From JANOAR01 sp031411235 (GTDB taxonomy: Bacteria; Verrucomicrobiota; Verrucomicrobiia; Verrucomicrobiales; Verrucomicrobiaceae): 43,241 nucleotides of DNA. The stretch is from positions 1-43,241 of the forward strand of contig JANOAR010000202.1 in assembly GCA_031411235.1 (NCBI GenBank), in the 5' to 3' direction. Numbering within the stretch: position 1 is the stretch's first letter; each line of letters begins with the position of its first letter. The translations under genes and the position numbers were made by a program. Under the pieces are notes generated by a model. The model was not told the DNA's origin, made no database searches, and saw only the letters and a program-made list of their open reading frames with translations. This document shows, in pieces, positions 13,738 through 22,566 of this stretch.

Positions 13738-15363
13738 ATGGCACGCGCTTCTGCTGCAAATTTCTCTCTCCTCATGGCTTCGCTTTCCCCTGCCCGCGTT
13801 GGTTTCTTTGTCCTGTTGCTCACGTTGCCATCATGCATCACGGCGCGTCACCGCAGTGTTCTTGCGCTCAGCCGCAGCTCGTCGGTAGAGCAGGCGGCAG
13901 CGGCTTGGCAGCGCATCGCCTCGGTGGGGCCAGAGGCTGCATCGCTGGTGAAATATGATGAAGCCGTTGCGGCGACGGTGAGGCAACTGGCCGCGCGACA
14001 GGCTCCGGCAGCATGGCCTGCCACCCTGAAAACCGAGGACGGATGGACGGTGCGCATCGACGCGGGCAGCAGGTCGCGTCGCGATGTGTGGCAGCCGCGC
14101 CTGCTCGATAAGCTGGAGGCGAAGAAGTCCAACAAAGCCTGCCCTGTGCCAACCGCCGTGCGAGTAGGGCTGGGTACCACGCTGGTCGGTGTGCGCGACC
14201 ATGATGCTGCGGATGCGGATGCTGAGTTCGTTTTCAGCAAAGGCCAGCAATTGCCTGTGACGGCGGTGCTCGACTTTAAACCCGATGCCGCGCATAGCCG
14301 CGAAGCCACGCTGCACTTGTATGATCCTCGCGAGGTGAAATCCGTGCGCGTGGGGCAGCGCAGTATCGCGCTGGCAGCCGATCTCGCCTCGCCTGCGCAC
14401 GATGCCTTGGACAAGCGCTCTTTTCTTTTCGACACCTTCGCTGGGCTGCTTCGCCCAGGGCGCTTCTCAGAGGAGCAGGGCTTGTATGCTTTGGAGCCGT
14501 ATCGCGAGGGGAAAATCCCCATCGTGCTCGTGCATGGTCTCATGTCCAATCCCCACATCTGGGAGACACTCGTCGTCGCGTTGATGAGTGATCCCGAGCT
14601 GGGCCCACGCGTGCAGTGCTGGTGTTTCATGTATCCCACGGGCTTGCCCTTGCCGAGTTCAGCCGCGAGGCTGCGCAGTGGCCTGAAGCAGGCGAGCGAG
14701 AAGCTGGAGCAGCGCAAGCCCGGCCACGCTCCCGCAGACCTTTTGCTGGTGGGGCACAGCATGGGCGGGCTGCTGTCGCGAATGCAGGTCATCGACTCCG
14801 GCGAGGCGTTTTGGCGCACTTGGTTTACCAAGTCTCCAGGCAAGATCGCGCTGGACACCGAGGCCGAGACTGTGATGCGCGACACACTACTTTTTAAGGC
14901 CAATCCAGCGGTGAAGGGCGTGGTCTTCATCGCCACACCGCACCACGGGGTGAAGCTGGCTGAGGGCTGGCTGGGCAGGCTTGGATCCAAGCTCATTCGC
15001 ACGCCGCTGCAACTTGTGCAGGTGCTCACCTCCATCGCCACGCTGGACATTGAGGCGATCAATCCTGCTCGACTTGGCATGAACAAACTGGGGACGGATA
15101 GCATCAACGGACTCGCCACGAAGCATCCCGTTATCGCCGCGATCAACTCCCGCCCTCTCCGTGCGCCTGCCTACTCGATCATCGCCGTGGAGGAGGATAA
15201 ACCCACGCCCGAGGAGACCACCGATGGTTATGTGCCCTACATCAGCAGTCACTTGGATGGCGTTAAAAATGAGGTGCTGGTGAAGGCGGGCCATCGTTGC
15301 ACCGCCAAGCTGGAAACCGTGCAGGCCGTGCTCGCCGCGCTGCGTTCGCAGTTGAAGCGCTAA
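13738..15363 (+). CDS. Lipoprotein alpha/beta hydrolase
   Basis: 541 aa from the ATG at 13738; starts at 13696 or 13774 are possible. The lipobox is in SPARVGFFVLLLTLPSC, so the ATG at 13774 would already give a complete lipoprotein signal. A roughly 200-residue N-terminal region of unknown fold precedes an alpha/beta-hydrolase domain opening at IVLVHGLMSNPHIW. The nucleophile is Ser in GHSMGGL (codon 14758-14760), and IATPHHG follows at 14930-14950. A lipase/PGAP1-like esterase acting at the envelope is likely. It follows the SGNH hydrolase in the same direction, so the two may be expressed together. No Shine-Dalgarno is seen at any of the starts. Confidence 0.85.
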   Translation: MARASAANFSLLMASLSPARVGFFVLLLTLPSCITARHRSVLALSRSSSVEQAAAAWQRIASVGPEAASLVKYDEAVAATVRQLAARQAPAAWPATLKTEDGWTVRIDAGSRSRRDVWQPRLLDKLEAKKSNKACPVPTAVRVGLGTTLVGVRDHDAADADAEFVFSKGQQLPVTAVLDFKPDAAHSREATLHLYDPREVKSVRVGQRSIALAADLASPAHDALDKRSFLFDTFAGLLRPGRFSEEQGLYALEPYREGKIPIVLVHGLMSNPHIWETLVVALMSDPELGPRVQCWCFMYPTGLPLPSSAARLRSGLKQASEKLEQRKPGHAPADLLLVGHSMGGLLSRMQVIDSGEAFWRTWFTKSPGKIALDTEAETVMRDTLLFKANPAVKGVVFIATPHHGVKLAEGWLGRLGSKLIRTPLQLVQVLTSIATLDIEAINPARLGMNKLGTDSINGLATKHPVIAAINSRPLRAPAYSIIAVEEDKPTPEETTDGYVPYISSHLDGVKNEVLVKAGHRCTAKLETVQAVLAALRSQLKR

Positions 15364-15418
15364 CACGCTGACGCTACCCCGGCGCAAGGCCGCGCCCTGC
15401 GCCGCGTTTTACCCGGCC

Positions 15419-16750
15419 ATGAATCGCCGTCGCTTCCTCACCCAGTCCGCTGCCGCCTCCGCCACTGCTCTCGGCTTCCCCGCCATCACGAGCTGTGCCT
15501 CGCCCAACTCCTTCCTCCAAGTCGCAAGCGTGGGCGTGGCCCGCATGGGCGGCAACACGATGCGCAGTGTGTCCACACATCCGAAGGTGAAGATCGTCGC
15601 GCTGTGCGATGTGGACGATGCGCACATGGCCATGGCGGTGAAGGATTTCCCCGAGGCCACACGGCACAAACATTGGCGCGAGATGCTCAGCAAAAACGCC
15701 GACCGCTTCGACGCGATCACCATCGGTATCCCCGACCACATGCACGCCGCCGTGGCCGTGACAGCGCTGCGGGCCAAGAAACACGTCTATCTCCAGAAGC
15801 CCATGGCACCCACGGTGCATGAGTGTCGCGTGCTCGCTGCCGAGGCGGCCAAGGCAGGCGTCGTGACCCAACTCGGCAACCAGGGCCGCTCCACCATCGA
15901 AGGACGTATGATGGTCGAGTTGCTCAAAACCGAGGCCGTGGGCAAGATCAAAGAGATCATCTTTTGGGAGAACAAGAAGCTCAGTTGGTGGCCCAAGAAC
16001 ACCGAACTACGCCCGCAGTCCGACGCCATTCCCCCCGCGCTCGACTGGGATGCGTGGATCGGTGTGAGCGCCTCGCGCCCTTATTTGGATGAGACCTATC
16101 ACCCGCAAACTTGGCGTGCGTGGCATGACTTCGGCGTGGGGGAACTCGGCGACATGGGCTGCCATCATTTCGATAGCAGCGTGGATGGACTGAAGCTCTC
16201 GCCACCGACGCGTGTGCGGCAGACCTTCACTGGCCCGCAGGGCAAAGGCCTCTGGGCCGAGAGTCGCGAAGTGGTGTATGAATTCGCCAACGCCGAGCAC
16301 GCTGTGGATGCCAAAGTGAAACTCACCTGGCTCGATGGCGAGCACACACCCGTCGCCGACTCCATCCCCCTGCCCAAAGGCATCAAGACACTGCCCAAAT
16401 CGGGTGGCCTGTGGATCGGCGAGCGAGGTAGCATCTTTAAGCCCTACGGCACGCGTCCCTTTGTCATGCCCGAGGCTGACTTCCCCTCTGAAAAGTATCC
16501 GCGCGACATCGCCAAGCAGGATCACTACCACGACTGGGTCGATGCCATCCTCGCGAATCGCCCCTCGTGCGATCCCTTCAGTCACGGCGCGAACCTCACC
16601 GAGATCGTGCTTATCGGCACGCTCGCCGAGCAGACCCCAGGCGAGTGGTTGAACTGGGATGCGCAGGCAATGAAAACCTCGTCCGCTGAGGTGAATGCCA
16701 CGCTGGTGAAAAGCTATCGCGAGGGCTGGAAGATCGAAGGGCTGGGGTGA
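15419..16750 (+). CDS. Tat-exported Gfo/Idh/MocA-family oxidoreductase
   Basis: 443 aa. A twin-arginine signal opens the protein (MNRRRFLTQSAAASATALGF). The NAD(P)-binding Rossmann part follows (about 34-150: VASVGVARMGGNTMRSV, IVALCDVDD, ITIGIPDHMHA, and HVYLQKPMAPT in place of the more usual EKP). The C-terminal substrate domain contains GELGDMGCHHFD (about 241-252) with the usual catalytic-region histidines. Members act on sugars, inositols or glycosides, and Tat-exported paralogues are very numerous in Planctomycetes and Verrucomicrobia. The substrate is unknown. It stands alone, 55 bp after the hydrolase gene. Confidence 0.92.
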   Translation: MNRRRFLTQSAAASATALGFPAITSCASPNSFLQVASVGVARMGGNTMRSVSTHPKVKIVALCDVDDAHMAMAVKDFPEATRHKHWREMLSKNADRFDAITIGIPDHMHAAVAVTALRAKKHVYLQKPMAPTVHECRVLAAEAAKAGVVTQLGNQGRSTIEGRMMVELLKTEAVGKIKEIIFWENKKLSWWPKNTELRPQSDAIPPALDWDAWIGVSASRPYLDETYHPQTWRAWHDFGVGELGDMGCHHFDSSVDGLKLSPPTRVRQTFTGPQGKGLWAESREVVYEFANAEHAVDAKVKLTWLDGEHTPVADSIPLPKGIKTLPKSGGLWIGERGSIFKPYGTRPFVMPEADFPSEKYPRDIAKQDHYHDWVDAILANRPSCDPFSHGANLTEIVLIGTLAEQTPGEWLNWDAQAMKTSSAEVNATLVKSYREGWKIEGLG

Positions 16751-16778
16751 GGCGAGTTTTGTCCCGCCCAAGGTAGGA

Positions 16779-16794
16779 CAGCCTACACAGGCTG
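16779..16794. repeat. Short intergenic palindrome upstream of uvrA
   Basis: CAGCCT and AGGCTG around ACAC. It resembles the palindrome after pnp and is probably another copy of a small dispersed repeat. I saw no convincing LexA-type operator in 16751-16895. Confidence 0.35.
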
Positions 16795-16895
16795 GAAGCG
16801 TGTGCCACGCTGCCTGAGCGCCAGTGCATGTTCTCCCTTATTGCGCTACCGCATGGGCCATTGAATGATGCGACTCTGCCTTCGCTATCTCTCCC

Positions 16896-19820
16896 ATGCC
16901 TTCCGACTTCATCCGCGTGCGCGGCGCTCGCCAGCACAACTTACAAAACATCGACGTGGACATTCCTCGGCATCAGCTCGTGGTGATCACGGGGGTGAGT
17001 GGCTCGGGGAAGTCTTCGCTGGCCTTTGATACGCTGTACGCGGAGGGGCAGCGACGGTATGTGCAGAGCTTGTCGGCGTATGCTCGGCAGTTTTTGGATC
17101 AGCTTGAAAAGCCTGATGTGGACTTCATCGAAGGCCTATCGCCCGCAGTCGCCATCGAGCAGCGGCACTCGTCGCCGAACCCGCGCTCGACCATCGCGAC
17201 GGTCACAGAAATCTATGATTACCTGCGTGTGCTGTATGCCATCGCGGGGCAGCCGCATGATCCGAGCACGGGCGAGCCACTGGTGAAAAATACACCGCTG
17301 GAGATCGGCGAGAGCCTCCTCGTGCTGCCCGAGGGCACGAAGGTGATTGTGCTCGCGCCCTTGATCCGCGAGGCGAAGGGCGATGCGCGGGCGATCTTCG
17401 ACAAGCTGAAGCGACAGGGATTCGTCCGTGTGCGGCTCAATGGCGAAGTGCGCGAATTGGATGAGGTATTGAAGACCGTCCATGCCCCTCGTTCGCTGGA
17501 GGCTGTGGTGGATCGCTTGGTCATTCGTGAAGGCGTGCGTACGCGTTTGATGGAAGCCATCGAGACGGCGCTGAAATGGAACACGGATCAGATCGAATTT
17601 CTCATCAGCGATGTCGCTGGGGATCGTGTGCAAGCCTTCACCACGGCCTATGCCAACCCGCGCACAGGCTTCGTGCTGGAGCGCCTCACACCACAGCACT
17701 TTAGTTTCAATACCCATGCGGGAGCTTGCCCCGTGTGCGAAGGCGTGGGCTCGCTGATGGCGGGCGATGCCGAGCTGATCGTGCCGGATAAAGACAAGTC
17801 GCTAGCCGAGGGCGCGGTGAAGTCGTGGTGGGCCAAGCAGCCTAAATTGCAGGCGATGCATGAGGCGGCGTTGCTTGCCTTGGCGATGAAGTTTGAAGCC
17901 GATACGAAGGCTCCGTATCGAAGCTTGAGCGAAGGATTTAAGTACGCGCTAATGCAGGGTACAGGCGCAGCCGCGAGTGGCAAAAAGCGCACAAATGAAG
18001 TGCCCTTTGAAGGTCTGCTCGCCCAACTCCAGCGGGTGTGGGAGAGTGCCGAGAGCGAGGCCTTCAAGGGGCAACTCTCGCGCTTCATGAACCCCAAAGT
18101 ATGCCATGCCTGCGAGGGCAAAAGGCTGCGCCCCGAGGTGTTGGCCGTGACGTTGTCGGCGAATAGCGAACCTCAAGCATCGAGTGAGGCTACCTTGGTG
18201 CTGAGCATCCACGCCTTCACCGAGTTGAGCATCTCCAAGGCGCTGCTCTGGCTCGATGGGCTCTCTTTAACTGAGCACCAGCTCAGCTACTGCGAAGACC
18301 TGCGCCTGGAGATTCGCAAGCGCCTTGCCTTCCTCGATGAGGTCGGGCTCGGCTACCTCGCCCTGAACCGCGAGAGCGGCACGCTGAGCGGTGGTGAGGC
18401 GCAGCGCATCCGGCTTGCCACGCAGATTGGCGCGGGGCTTTCGGGTGTGTTGTATGTGCTCGATGAGCCAAGCATCGGCCTCCATGCCGCAGATAATGAG
18501 AAGCTCATCGGCACACTGAAGCATCTGCGCGATCTGGGGAACACGGTGCTCGTGGTCGAGCATGACGATGCCATGATGCGTGCTGCCGATTGGCTCATCG
18601 AGCTAGGGCCGAAGGCTGGGCCAGAGGGCGGCAAGATCACCGCGCAGGGCACGCCCGCCGAGGTGCTCGCCACGCTGGGCTGCCTTACTGGCGATTATTT
18701 GAGCGGGCGCATCACGATCCCCGTGCCGAAGCAACGCGTGGCTCCGGCACCTGCTCAGCCTGAGTCGTTGGCGCTGGATTCCTCCACGCGCCGCCCCCCC
18801 CGCACGCCCACGCCGCAGGCGCTAGCGACGACGATGCTCACCATCCACAACGCCACCGAGCACAACCTGCGCAACGTTACCGTGGGCTTTCCTCTCGGTT
18901 GTTTCACCTGCGTCACGGGTGCTTCCGGCAGTGGCAAATCGACGCTGGTGGATCACATCCTGCGCCGTGCCCTGGCTCGCATTTTCTACGGTGCCAAGGA
19001 TGAACCTGGTGCCCACGAGCGACTCAGCGGCATTCATGGCATCGACAAAATCGTCGTCATCGACCAGGAGCCGATAGGCCGTAGCCCGCGCTCGAATCCC
19101 GCTACTTACACCGGGGTCTTCACACCCATCCGCGAGTTATTTGCGCTGCTGCCTGCGGCTCGCGTGCGGGGTTATGACTCGGGTCGCTTCAGCTTCAATA
19201 CGCCCGGCGGACGCTGTGAAAAATGCGAGGGCGATGGCGTCATCAAGATCGACATGCACTTTCTTGCCGATGTCTTCGTCACCTGCGAGCAGTGCAAAGG
19301 CCAGCGCTACAACAGCGAAACCTTGGAGATTGCCTACAAGGGCAAGACCATCGCCGAGGTGCTGGCGATGACCGTGGGCGAGGCCGTCGCGTTCTTCGAT
19401 AAGAACAAAAAAATCGCGCCCAAACTGCGAGCCTTGCAGGACTGTGGCCTGGGTTACCTGCACCTCGGGCAGAACGGCGCAACGCTCTCTGGCGGCGAAG
19501 CGCAGCGCGTCAAACTCGCTGCCGAGCTTGGCAAAACAAGCACAGGGCGCACGCTCTATTTGCTCGATGAACCGACGACGGGGCTGCATTTTGCCGACAT
19601 TCATCAGCTCATGTTAGTGCTGCTAAAACTACGCGATGCAGGCAACACACTCGTCATCATTGAGCACAATTTAGATGTGATCAAATGTGCCGACTGGGTC
19701 ATCGACATGGGGCCGGGTGGCGGCATCCATGGCGGCAGTGTTGTGGCTGCTGGCACGCCCGAGCATATCGCCGCGTGTGCGGAGAGCCGCACCGGGCAGT
19801 ATTTAGCGCGGCTGTTGTGA
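16896..19820 (+). CDS. uvrA: Excinuclease ABC subunit A
   Basis: 974 aa. Damage-recognition ATPase of nucleotide excision repair; a dimer that loads UvrB. It has two ABC modules. Walker A sites are GVSGSGKS at about 33-40 and GASGSGKS at about 675-682. Signature motifs are ESGTLSGGEAQRIRLA and NGATLSGGEAQRVKLA. Walker B segments are VLYVLDEPSIGLH and TLYLLDEPTTGLH. The UvrB-binding region (about 115-235) is present, so it is not the UvrB-binding-less UvrA2 type. Cysteine pairs C278/C281 and C403/C406, and the zinc hairpin C774-x2-C777-x19-C797-x2-C800, are intact. The CPxC pair that normally precedes the SFN motif is missing (ANPR there). The linker at about 605-645 is Pro-rich. It converges on the DUF1552 gene with 19 bp between the stops. 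Confidence 0.95.
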   Translation: MPSDFIRVRGARQHNLQNIDVDIPRHQLVVITGVSGSGKSSLAFDTLYAEGQRRYVQSLSAYARQFLDQLEKPDVDFIEGLSPAVAIEQRHSSPNPRSTIATVTEIYDYLRVLYAIAGQPHDPSTGEPLVKNTPLEIGESLLVLPEGTKVIVLAPLIREAKGDARAIFDKLKRQGFVRVRLNGEVRELDEVLKTVHAPRSLEAVVDRLVIREGVRTRLMEAIETALKWNTDQIEFLISDVAGDRVQAFTTAYANPRTGFVLERLTPQHFSFNTHAGACPVCEGVGSLMAGDAELIVPDKDKSLAEGAVKSWWAKQPKLQAMHEAALLALAMKFEADTKAPYRSLSEGFKYALMQGTGAAASGKKRTNEVPFEGLLAQLQRVWESAESEAFKGQLSRFMNPKVCHACEGKRLRPEVLAVTLSANSEPQASSEATLVLSIHAFTELSISKALLWLDGLSLTEHQLSYCEDLRLEIRKRLAFLDEVGLGYLALNRESGTLSGGEAQRIRLATQIGAGLSGVLYVLDEPSIGLHAADNEKLIGTLKHLRDLGNTVLVVEHDDAMMRAADWLIELGPKAGPEGGKITAQGTPAEVLATLGCLTGDYLSGRITIPVPKQRVAPAPAQPESLALDSSTRRPPRTPTPQALATTMLTIHNATEHNLRNVTVGFPLGCFTCVTGASGSGKSTLVDHILRRALARIFYGAKDEPGAHERLSGIHGIDKIVVIDQEPIGRSPRSNPATYTGVFTPIRELFALLPAARVRGYDSGRFSFNTPGGRCEKCEGDGVIKIDMHFLADVFVTCEQCKGQRYNSETLEIAYKGKTIAEVLAMTVGEAVAFFDKNKKIAPKLRALQDCGLGYLHLGQNGATLSGGEAQRVKLAAELGKTSTGRTLYLLDEPTTGLHFADIHQLMLVLLKLRDAGNTLVIIEHNLDVIKCADWVIDMGPGGGIHGGSVVAAGTPEHIAACAESRTGQYLARLL

Positions 19821-19839
19821 GGTGCCTCGCGATACCCAA

Positions 19840-21096
19840 TCACACCATTTCCAGCCCGCGCATCGTGCCTTTGCCGGTGGAGAACTCATTCGTCTCAATG
19901 CCGAAGCGTTGCAGGATGGAGACGTAGAGATTGGTCAGCGGATAGTTGTTCACCTTGTCGAAGGAGAGGTGTTGGCCGTGCTTGAAGCCGCCACCCGCTA
20001 GCAGCGTGGGGAGGTTGATGTTGCTGTGCGCATTGGCGCTGCCCATCGGCGTGCCGTATAAAACCATCGTGCGGTCGAGCAGCGATTCTTGGTCTTCCTT
20101 GGCGCTCGCGAGCGTGGTGAGGAAGTCGTTCAATGCGCCGAACTGAGCCGACTCGTGGGCGCTGAGTTCGGTGAGAGCATCGGGCCGATTGCCGTGATGC
20201 GTGATGGCGTGGATGACGGTTGTGTCGATGAAGAGTGTGATGAGTCGCGAGGAGTCGGTCTCCAGGGCGAGCGCGGCGACTCCTAGTGTGAGCTTGGTGC
20301 GTTGCACGAATTCCTTGGCATCGTCGATGTCTTCCGGTGCCTTGGCTTTGACGACGGGCTTGGGCTTGTATTCCCAGGCTTCAGCGCTGGTCATGCGTTG
20401 CTCCAACTCGCGCACACTGGTGAAGTACTGGTCAAGGCGTTGCTGGTCGCCTTTCGATAATGTTTTGCTCAGGCGCTTCGATTGATCACCCACGAAGTCC
20501 AACATGCTGCGTCCCTGGCGCAGGGCTTCGACGTTGGCTTCGATCTCCTTCGCGTTGCCCTGCACGAAGAGTTTTTCAAAGAGTTTCCGTGGGCTTTTGT
20601 CAGGTGCGATGGGGGCACCACTGCGGGTGTAGCTGAGCGTGGGGCCACCCTCATTGCTGCACGCGAGGCTGAGCGATGGGAAGCGTGTTTCATTGCCGAT
20701 GTGCTCAGCGGCGAATTGATCGAGCGACACGGTATTGCGGAAGCCCCCGCGATCTGGATGCGGCGTGCCGGTGAGGAAACATTTCTCCGCCGCATGGCCA
20801 CCCGTGACACCTGGGTGGCTACACCCAGAGAAGAGCGTCATCTGCTGGCGATGTGCGGCGACCTTCTCAAGGTAGGGCGTGAGCGCGTAGTCGCTGCCGC
20901 TTTTCTCGGGAAAGAAGTACTGCGGGATGATGCCCATGTTTGTCTGGATGGCGACGAAGCGGCGGGGGACTTTCTTGGCAGCTTCAGCGCGTGCGAAGGC
21001 AGGCATCATAGCATCAAGCAGGGGCAGGCCAATGGTGGCACCTGCGGCTTTCAGTAGCGTGCGGCGAGAGAGGTGGCGTTGGGTGCTGATGTACAT
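19840..21096 (-). CDS. Tat-exported DUF1552 protein
   Basis: 418 aa with a twin-arginine signal (HLSRRTLLKAAGATIGLPLL). Family features are RRFVAIQTNMGIIPQYFFPE, SGCSHPGVTGGHAAEKCFLTG, GTPMGSANAHSNINLPTLLAGGG (cut here into two motifs: GTPMGSANAHSN and LPTLLAGGG) and a tail matching the C-terminus of the family. DUF1552 proteins are a hallmark of Planctomycetes and Verrucomicrobia, normally next to a DUF1592/DUF1588/PSD-type cytochrome-like partner. No partner is adjacent: upstream is a divergent TPR gene and downstream uvrA converges. Its biochemical function is not established. No Shine-Dalgarno is seen before the ATG. Confidence 0.92.
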   Translation of the reverse strand: MYISTQRHLSRRTLLKAAGATIGLPLLDAMMPAFARAEAAKKVPRRFVAIQTNMGIIPQYFFPEKSGSDYALTPYLEKVAAHRQQMTLFSGCSHPGVTGGHAAEKCFLTGTPHPDRGGFRNTVSLDQFAAEHIGNETRFPSLSLACSNEGGPTLSYTRSGAPIAPDKSPRKLFEKLFVQGNAKEIEANVEALRQGRSMLDFVGDQSKRLSKTLSKGDQQRLDQYFTSVRELEQRMTSAEAWEYKPKPVVKAKAPEDIDDAKEFVQRTKLTLGVAALALETDSSRLITLFIDTTVIHAITHHGNRPDALTELSAHESAQFGALNDFLTTLASAKEDQESLLDRTMVLYGTPMGSANAHSNINLPTLLAGGGFKHGQHLSFDKVNNYPLTNLYVSILQRFGIETNEFSTGKGTMRGLEMV

Positions 21097-21190
21097 GGGT
21101 AGGTGGGTGACGTCTTTGGAGAGTGGCCGCTGGCGATAGGTTGAACGGAGGGCGCTTGGGGAAAATGTATTCTTTTTTGAATCCGCTTTT

Positions 21191-21214
21191 TGGCGGGTTG
21201 CGAATGACCCGCCA
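21191..21214 (+). promoter_or_regulatory. Hairpin ending 2 nt before the TPR gene start
   Basis: TGGCGGGT (21191-21198) and ACCCGCCA (21207-21214) are exact complements with an 8-nt loop; the ATG is at 21217. It would hide the ribosome-binding region if transcribed. Whether it is a translational switch, or a DNA operator for the module's first gene, cannot be told. Confidence 0.45.
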
Positions 21215-21216
21215 CT

Positions 21217-22515
21217 ATGAATTCAACTCGTCACGCTGTGCTGCTTATCAGCCTTTTCGCTGCGTCCTCTTTGGCCCTCGGCCACATGACACCAACGCCG
21301 TTGGTATCGAAAGAGGATGCACTGAAGCAACTCCTCACTGCACCGAAACCATCACTTGTCGCGGCTGCTATCGTAAAGCTGCAAGCAGTGCTCAAAGACA
21401 AGCCGCAGGACTTGAAGCGGTTGGAACAGCTCGGGCAGTTGTGGATCAGTGAGGCTCGCGTGACGCACGATGAGCGTGGTTATCAACTGGCCGAGCTTTG
21501 CGCTCGCCTGATGGAACTCGAAGCACCGAAGCAGCCACAGGCGCTGCTGCTGCGCGGCCATGCGCTGCTGGCGATGCACCGCTTTCATGATGCTGAAGAG
21601 ATTGCCCGGCAGCTACTGCTGAAGCGCCAGGGGATGCTGGATCACGCGCTGCTCGCCGATGCGCTGATGGAGCAGGGGCTCGTGGAAGAGTCGCTGCCAG
21701 CCTACCAGGCCATGATCGATGCCAAGCCTTGCCTGCCTAGCTACTCACGCATCTCCCATGTGCGCTGGCTGCGAGGCGACATCGTCGGTGCTATCGAAAT
21801 GATGGAGCAGGCCGTCGCGTGCGGTAGCTATCGTGACCCGGAGCCGATGGCGTGGTGCTCGGCGCGACTGGCCTTTCTGCTCTGGCAAAAAGGCGATGCG
21901 GAGGCTGCGATGCCAGCAGCACAGCGGGCGCTAGAGATACTGCCCGAGTGCCCACAGGCGCTGCTTGTGATCGGTCGCATTCAGCTCTCGAAAAACAATA
22001 CCAAGGATGCCGTCGAGGCACTGGAGAAGGCGGCGAAGTTATCACCACTGCCTGAGATATTGTGGGCGCTGAGTGATGCCCATCGTGCGGCGAATGAGCC
22101 CGCAAAGGCAGATGCGACGCTGGCGTTGTTACGCAGCACAGGCGAAGCGGGTGATCCACGTTCCTTCGCGCTCTACTTGACGACGCAGGGCATTGATACA
22201 GAGCGTGCTCTCGACTTGGCCAAGGCTGAGATGCAGACGCGGCGCGATGTCTTTTCCTGGGATGCTCTGGCCTGGGCGCAGCAGGCTGCGGGCTCGAATG
22301 TCGCGGCGCTCATCAGTGTGCGAAAGGCAATGGCCGAGGGCACTCGCGAGGCGCGGCTCTACCTCCATGCAGGCATCATCGCCCATCAAGCAGGCGATGC
22401 CCAAGCCAGCGAATGGCTGGCCCAGGCGCGAGCCATGCGGGCGCTACTGCTGCCCAGCGAACAAGCTTTTCTCGACCGCAGTATCGCTAGTGCTGCGGTG
22501 GGAAATCAACGGTGA
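21217..22515 (+). CDS. Secreted tetratricopeptide-repeat protein
   Basis: 432 aa. The Sec signal (MNSTRHAVLLISLFAASSLA) supports this start. The remainder is helical hairpins of TPR type, for example QALLLRGHALLAMHRFHDAE, HALLADALMEQGLVEESLPA and ALLVIGRIQLSKNNTKDAVE, about nine repeats in all. TPR scaffolds mediate protein-protein contacts; the likely partners are the two DUF4331 proteins encoded 51 bp downstream. It is the first gene of the co-directional unit that ends with the ECF sigma/anti-sigma pair. The function is inferred from context only. Confidence 0.85.
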   Translation: MNSTRHAVLLISLFAASSLALGHMTPTPLVSKEDALKQLLTAPKPSLVAAAIVKLQAVLKDKPQDLKRLEQLGQLWISEARVTHDERGYQLAELCARLMELEAPKQPQALLLRGHALLAMHRFHDAEEIARQLLLKRQGMLDHALLADALMEQGLVEESLPAYQAMIDAKPCLPSYSRISHVRWLRGDIVGAIEMMEQAVACGSYRDPEPMAWCSARLAFLLWQKGDAEAAMPAAQRALEILPECPQALLVIGRIQLSKNNTKDAVEALEKAAKLSPLPEILWALSDAHRAANEPAKADATLALLRSTGEAGDPRSFALYLTTQGIDTERALDLAKAEMQTRRDVFSWDALAWAQQAAGSNVAALISVRKAMAEGTREARLYLHAGIIAHQAGDAQASEWLAQARAMRALLLPSEQAFLDRSIASAAVGNQR

Positions 22516-22566
22516 GGCCCGCCACAAGAGGTCAGCCAGTAAATAAACAAAACAGACATCCAACTC

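Noticed and set aside
16751..16895. LexA/SOS box upstream of uvrA
   Set aside because: TGTTCTCCC is present but lacks the inverted half-site at proper spacing.
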